Shown here piece after piece: positions 60,905-64,000 of a DNA stretch of 64,000 nt. Position numbers and translations under genes: made by a program. Within the stretch, counting starts at the first letter, position 1, and each line of letters begins with the position of its first letter. The stretch comes from JBBRWO01 sp964388455 (GTDB lineage Bacteria > Actinomycetota > Coriobacteriia > Anaerosomatales > JAAXUF01). The stretch spans positions 5,759-69,758 of the forward strand of contig CAYMAN010000012.1 in NCBI GenBank assembly GCA_964388455.1, given 5' to 3'. The notes under the pieces were generated by a model. The model was given only the letters and a program-made list of their open reading frames with translations. It was not told the DNA's origin and searched no databases.

Positions 60905-61684
60905 ATGCCAATCACCCCGCAGCGCATGCCCTTCTTCGACCACATCGCCGAGCTTCGCAGGCGCATTGTCGTCATCGCCGTCACGCTTCTGGTCGGCTCG
61001 ATGGCGCTCTACACGTGGGGCTGGGAGATCTACACCTTCGTGATGGGCCCCGTCCTCCGGATTCTCGAGGTCCAGCCGCAGATATTCACTCCGTTCGGCA
61101 CCTTCGGCTTGCGTTTCACCGTCGCGTTCTATGCGGCGATCGTCGTTGGTAGTCCGATCATCCTGTGGCAGATCATGGCGTTCTTCCTGCCCGCCCTGCG
61201 CGACAAAGAGCGTCGGTACGTGATACCGACGTTTGTCGCCGGCGTGTTGCTGTTCGCCGCAGGTGTGGCGTTTTGCTACTTCGTCATCCTTGACACGGCT
61301 TTCACTTGGATTCTTGCGCAGGGGGGAACGGCAGTCGGGGTCACGCCAGATGCGGTCAAGTACTTCCAGGGCGTCGTGCTCATGCTGATAGGGTTCGGCG
61401 TGGGCTTCGAGTTGCCGGTGATCGTGTTCTACCTGGTGATCTTCAACATCGTTCCCTACGCCAAGCTGCGTGCAAGCTGGCGAGTCGTCTACGTCGTGTT
61501 GATGCTCGTCGCCTCTGCCGCCACCCCCGACTGGTCCCCGTGGACGATGGGCGGGTTGTACGCCGCGCTCGTTGTTCTCTACGAGCTGAGCATGCTTCTG
61601 GCTCGCGTCACGCTACGGAAACGAATCGCCGAGCAGAAGCGGGCAGAGTTGGGCCTTGACGACGACGAACTGGCGACCGTGTAG
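60905..61684 (+). CDS. tatC: Sec-independent translocase TatC
   Basis: A 259-residue protein with six hydrophobic helices. FFDHIAELRRRIVV at the N-terminus is the twin-arginine-recognition region, and FTPFGTFGLRFTVAFYAAIVVGSPIILWQ and LPALRDKERRY are conserved TatC segments. It follows tatA and precedes hypA by 58 bases. Exported folded cofactor proteins such as hydrogenases are typical clients. Confidence 0.95.
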   Translation: MPITPQRMPFFDHIAELRRRIVVIAVTLLVGSMALYTWGWEIYTFVMGPVLRILEVQPQIFTPFGTFGLRFTVAFYAAIVVGSPIILWQIMAFFLPALRDKERRYVIPTFVAGVLLFAAGVAFCYFVILDTAFTWILAQGGTAVGVTPDAVKYFQGVVLMLIGFGVGFELPVIVFYLVIFNIVPYAKLRASWRVVYVVLMLVASAATPDWSPWTMGGLYAALVVLYELSMLLARVTLRKRIAEQKRAELGLDDDELATV

Positions 61685-61742
61685 GCGCATTTGCCGTGTC
61701 GCCGCGGTTCATCCGCCCGGATGGAGATCGAGAGGTAGCATC

Positions 61743-62102
61743 GTGCACGAAATGGGCATCACGCAGGGCATTCTTGATGCATCTTTCGCCGCTGCCGAGA
61801 AGGCCGGCGCGACGCGCATCACAGAGATTCAGGTCAGCATCGGCGAGTTGACGGAGATCGTCGACTTCGCGCTCCAGTTCGCGTTCGAGTCACTGACCCC
61901 GGGCACCATGGCCGAGGGTGCCACGCTCGTCATCACGATGGTCCCGGCGAAAACACTGTGCCGGGATTGCGATACCGAGTACTTTCATGATCGGTTCGAG
62001 ATGCTGTGCCCCACGTGTGGCGGCCTCAACCTCGAGCCCCTGCAAGGTCGCGAGATGCAGATCGACAGCATCGAAGCCGACGATGAAACCACCGAGGAGT
62101 GA
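61743..62102 (+). CDS. hypA: hydrogenase nickel insertion protein HypA
   Basis: A 119-residue protein. The GTG 61743 start is decided by the invariant Met-His-Glu-Met start (H2 and E3 bind nickel), with GAGAGG upstream; the longer frame is spurious. Zinc-site cysteines C73, C76, C89 and C92 are in place. It delivers nickel to NiFe hydrogenase with HypB, whose gene overlaps it by 4 bases. No hydrogenase structural gene lies in the window. Confidence 0.95.
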   Translation: MHEMGITQGILDASFAAAEKAGATRITEIQVSIGELTEIVDFALQFAFESLTPGTMAEGATLVITMVPAKTLCRDCDTEYFHDRFEMLCPTCGGLNLEPLQGREMQIDSIEADDETTEE

Positions 62103-62815
62103 CGCGCGTGCACATCGATCTCGCCAAGCCCATTCTCGATCGCAACGAGCGTCTCGCCGCCGAGAACCGCGCGCGCTTCGACGCAGCCGGCATCTTCGTG
62201 CTCGATCTCATGGCGTCCCCCGGCGCGGGCAAGACATCCACGATCCTGGCTACCATTGCTGCTCTGCGCGACCGCTACCGCATCGCCGTCATCGAAGGCG
62301 ATATTGCGAGTAAAGTCGACGCCGAGAAGGTCAAGGCGCACGGCATCCCCGCAGTGCAGATCAACACCGGCGGAGCCTGTCACCTCGAATCTGACATGAT
62401 CAGACGCGCTGTGGACGCTCTGTCGCTCGAGGAGCTCGATCTCATCATCATCGAGAACGTCGGCAACCTTGTGTGCCCGACCGACTTCAACCTGGGCGAG
62501 GATGCCAAGGTCATGATCCTCTCAGTGCCCGAGGGCCACGACAAGCCGTACAAGTACCCGGGAATCTTCCAGATCTCTGAGGCGGTCATCCTCAACAAGG
62601 TCGACACCATGCCGGTGTTCGACTTCAACGAGGAGGAGTTCAACGGTGAGGTCCGCACCCTGAACCCCAAGGCGCCGATCTTCCGCATTGCTGCGACAAA
62701 GGGCGAGGGCGTTGCCGAGTGGGCCGAGTGGCTCGCGGCGCGCATCGACGCCAAGAAGACCGCAGTCGTTGATGACGTCGCAGGTGCAGAGCCCGTCGAC
62801 GGTGGCCTCGCGTGA
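62099..62815 (+). CDS. hypB: hydrogenase nickel incorporation GTPase HypB
   Basis: A 238-residue SIMIBI GTPase: P-loop ASPGAGKTS (39-47), metal-site GGACHLE with C94-H95, ENVGNLVCP with C126, and NKVD (166-169) for guanine. There is no N-terminal His-rich nickel store. GTG 62099 overlaps the hypA stop. Its own stop overlaps the following HD-domain start by 4 bases. Confidence 0.95.
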   Translation: MTRVHIDLAKPILDRNERLAAENRARFDAAGIFVLDLMASPGAGKTSTILATIAALRDRYRIAVIEGDIASKVDAEKVKAHGIPAVQINTGGACHLESDMIRRAVDALSLEELDLIIIENVGNLVCPTDFNLGEDAKVMILSVPEGHDKPYKYPGIFQISEAVILNKVDTMPVFDFNEEEFNGEVRTLNPKAPIFRIAATKGEGVAEWAEWLAARIDAKKTAVVDDVAGAEPVDGGLA

Positions 62816-63366
62816 TTTCCCGCGATGAGGCGTTAGCGCTTGTCACCGAGCGAATCCCCAACCGCAACCTGGTGAACCACTGCGTTGCGACCGAAGTGAT
62901 CATGGAGGCGCTCGCGACGCACCTGGGCCTATCAGCCTCAGATGTCGAGCGCTGGGCACTGGCTGGCCTGCTGCACGATGTCGACTACGCCGAGACGGCC
63001 GACGATCCCGCGCGGCACGGTGTGGTCTCGGCAGAGCTGCTCGCGGGACTTGTCGACGACGAGATGCTGCACGCCATTATCGCCCACGCGGGTCACGCGC
63101 CTCGCGAATCACAGCTCGATCACGCGCTCTGGTGCGCCGATCCCACTACCGGATTCGTTGTGGCCGCGGCGCTGGTGCGTCCGGAGAAGGACCTTGCCGG
63201 CGTCGAGGTCAAGAGCCTGAAGAAGCGCTGGAAAGAGAAGGCGTTCGCCAAAGGCGCCTCACGCGATCAGATGGCCGGTTGCTCGGAACTGGGCCTCGAG
63301 CGCGACGATTTCCTCGGCATCGCACTGGCTGCCATGAAGGCGCGTGCGACTGAGGTCGGACTCTGA
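62812..63366 (+). CDS. HD-domain phosphohydrolase
   Basis: A 184-residue HD-superfamily protein: metal ligands H23 (VNHCVATEVIM), H55-D56 (LLHDVDY) and H92 (IAHAGH). The layout is that of predicted HDIG nucleotide or phosphate-ester hydrolases of unknown substrate. GTG 62812 overlaps hypB, so it is co-translated with the hydrogenase maturation genes, although a functional link is unproven. Confidence 0.8.
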   Translation: MISRDEALALVTERIPNRNLVNHCVATEVIMEALATHLGLSASDVERWALAGLLHDVDYAETADDPARHGVVSAELLAGLVDDEMLHAIIAHAGHAPRESQLDHALWCADPTTGFVVAAALVRPEKDLAGVEVKSLKKRWKEKAFAKGASRDQMAGCSELGLERDDFLGIALAAMKARATEVGL

Positions 63367-63473
63367 TTCGTTTCTGGTAAGGTGCCCCCGCTAGAGTCGT
63401 GTCGCACGGGACCGCTTGACGGCCGTGTGTATACTCGGCATCAAAACCGCATGCTCCGATGGAGGCATTCCCC

Positions 63474-64000
63474 TTGAAGCTCATCGTCACCGAGAAGAAC
63501 ATCGCCGCGAAGAAGCTGGCCGAGATACTCGCCGTAGGCAAGCCCAAGACCGACAAGGTGTACAGCACGCCGGTCTACACGTTCCGCCGAGAAGACGGCG
63601 AGGACTGGATGGCGATCGGTCTCAAGGGCCACATCCTCGGTGTGGACTTCCCGCTGCACCTGGCCCACACGGACAGTGGCTGGACCGCTGAATGGGCCGA
63701 CGAGCGCGAGACTCCCGCGACGATCCCGACGACACTCGGCACACCTCCGTGGCCCAAGAAGAAGCCGTTCACGGCAACCGGCGTCGATCTTAAGACGTGG
63801 AAGCTGGCATCGCTCCCTTATCTAGTATGGGCACCAGTCGGGAAGACCCCCGCCGAGAAGGAGCTCATCCGTGCGCTGAAGAACGTCGCCAAGAAGGCAG
63901 AAGAAGTCGTGATTGCGACCGACTTCGACCGCGAGGGCGAGCTCATCGGCAGCGATGCGGCGTCACTCGTGCGTGAGGTCAACAAGAAGGCGACCATCTA
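63474..64000 (+). CDS. topA: type IA DNA topoisomerase, N-terminal part (partial)
   Basis: The first 175 codons are in the window and the frame stays open to base 64000. TTG 63474 has GGAGG 8 bases upstream. KLIVTEKNIAAKKLAEIL is the Toprim strand 1 with its glutamate, and DFDREGELIG near residue 150 supplies the acidic Mg-binding triad. Bacterial TopA usually reads VESPAKAKTI and DPDREGEAI; these variants look closer to archaeal-type topoisomerase I. The catalytic tyrosine lies beyond the window. A TATACT box sits at 63430-63435. Confidence 0.85.
   Translation, partial: MKLIVTEKNIAAKKLAEILAVGKPKTDKVYSTPVYTFRREDGEDWMAIGLKGHILGVDFPLHLAHTDSGWTAEWADERETPATIPTTLGTPPWPKKKPFTATGVDLKTWKLASLPYLVWAPVGKTPAEKELIRALKNVAKKAEEVVIATDFDREGELIGSDAASLVREVNKKATI

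Noticed and set aside
63416..63435. TTGACG and TATACT as a promoter pair for the topoisomerase
   Set aside because: Spacing between the boxes is only 8 bases, too short for sigma-70; only the TATACT box may be real.

Overview
The window is high-GC DNA with dense coding, frequent GTG and TTG starts, clear Shine-Dalgarno boxes and many 4-base gene overlaps. It encodes a monoderm-style cell surface: lipoproteins with Pro/Lys-rich linkers, Wzx/Wzy-type polysaccharide genes, and no lipid A or outer-membrane genes. It also has System II cytochrome c maturation (ResB/CcsA), many multihaem cytochromes, a menaquinone methyltransferase and HypA/HypB. Together these suggest an anaerobic actinobacterium, possibly a deep Coriobacteriia-like lineage. 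The taxonomic placement is inference; no marker gene was aligned.

Positions 1-21.3 kb are a surface-polysaccharide locus in blocks of alternating strand. Block 1 (+, 1-8994) holds the end of gmd, wecB, fcl, then rfbF-rfbG-rfbH, a thiamine-diphosphate enzyme resembling YerE, a short-chain reductase and a glycosyltransferase. These would make GDP-L-fucose and a CDP-3,6-dideoxy or branched-chain sugar. Block 2 (-) has a GT2 and a GT10 fucosyltransferase. Block 3 (+, lower GC) has the flippase Wzx and a GT2. Block 4 (-) has an FkbM methyltransferase, GT2, GT4 and a three-gene UDP-L-quinovosamine or L-fucosamine set. Block 5 (+) has a GT4 and a GT-like fragment. A second polysaccharide block lies at 41.7-47.9 kb: phosphohexomutase, GT4, initiating sugar-phosphate transferase and an O-antigen ligase/polymerase with a TPR tail.

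Positions 21.4-54.1 kb are dominated by extracellular or cell-surface electron-transfer genes. A 2137-residue cytochrome has 31 CxxCH motifs plus about 27 wider C-x(n)-CH motifs, and an exact TGTGA-N6-TCACA operator lies upstream. ResB and CcsA follow. A module of membrane TPR protein, membrane NHL beta-propeller and secreted six- or seven-haem cytochrome occurs twice (31.7-34.8 and 48.0-51.1 kb). A NapC-like tetrahaem protein, a 15-haem membrane cytochrome and a 12-haem NapC-like cytochrome complete a plausible path from menaquinol to the exterior. A 1.7-kb-residue-scale secreted protein combines NHL repeats with exact 810-bp tandem repeats.

Positions 54.2-64 kb hold a B12-binding radical SAM protein, menG, an amidohydrolase, two small membrane proteins, a divergent pair of STAS proteins, tatA-tatC, hypA-hypB, an HD-domain protein and the start of a type IA topoisomerase. 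The most interesting signal is the twice-occurring TPR-NHL-cytochrome module. From memory, its cytochromes resemble the haem spacing of OmcS, the Geobacter nanowire subunit. It is interleaved with polysaccharide export genes.
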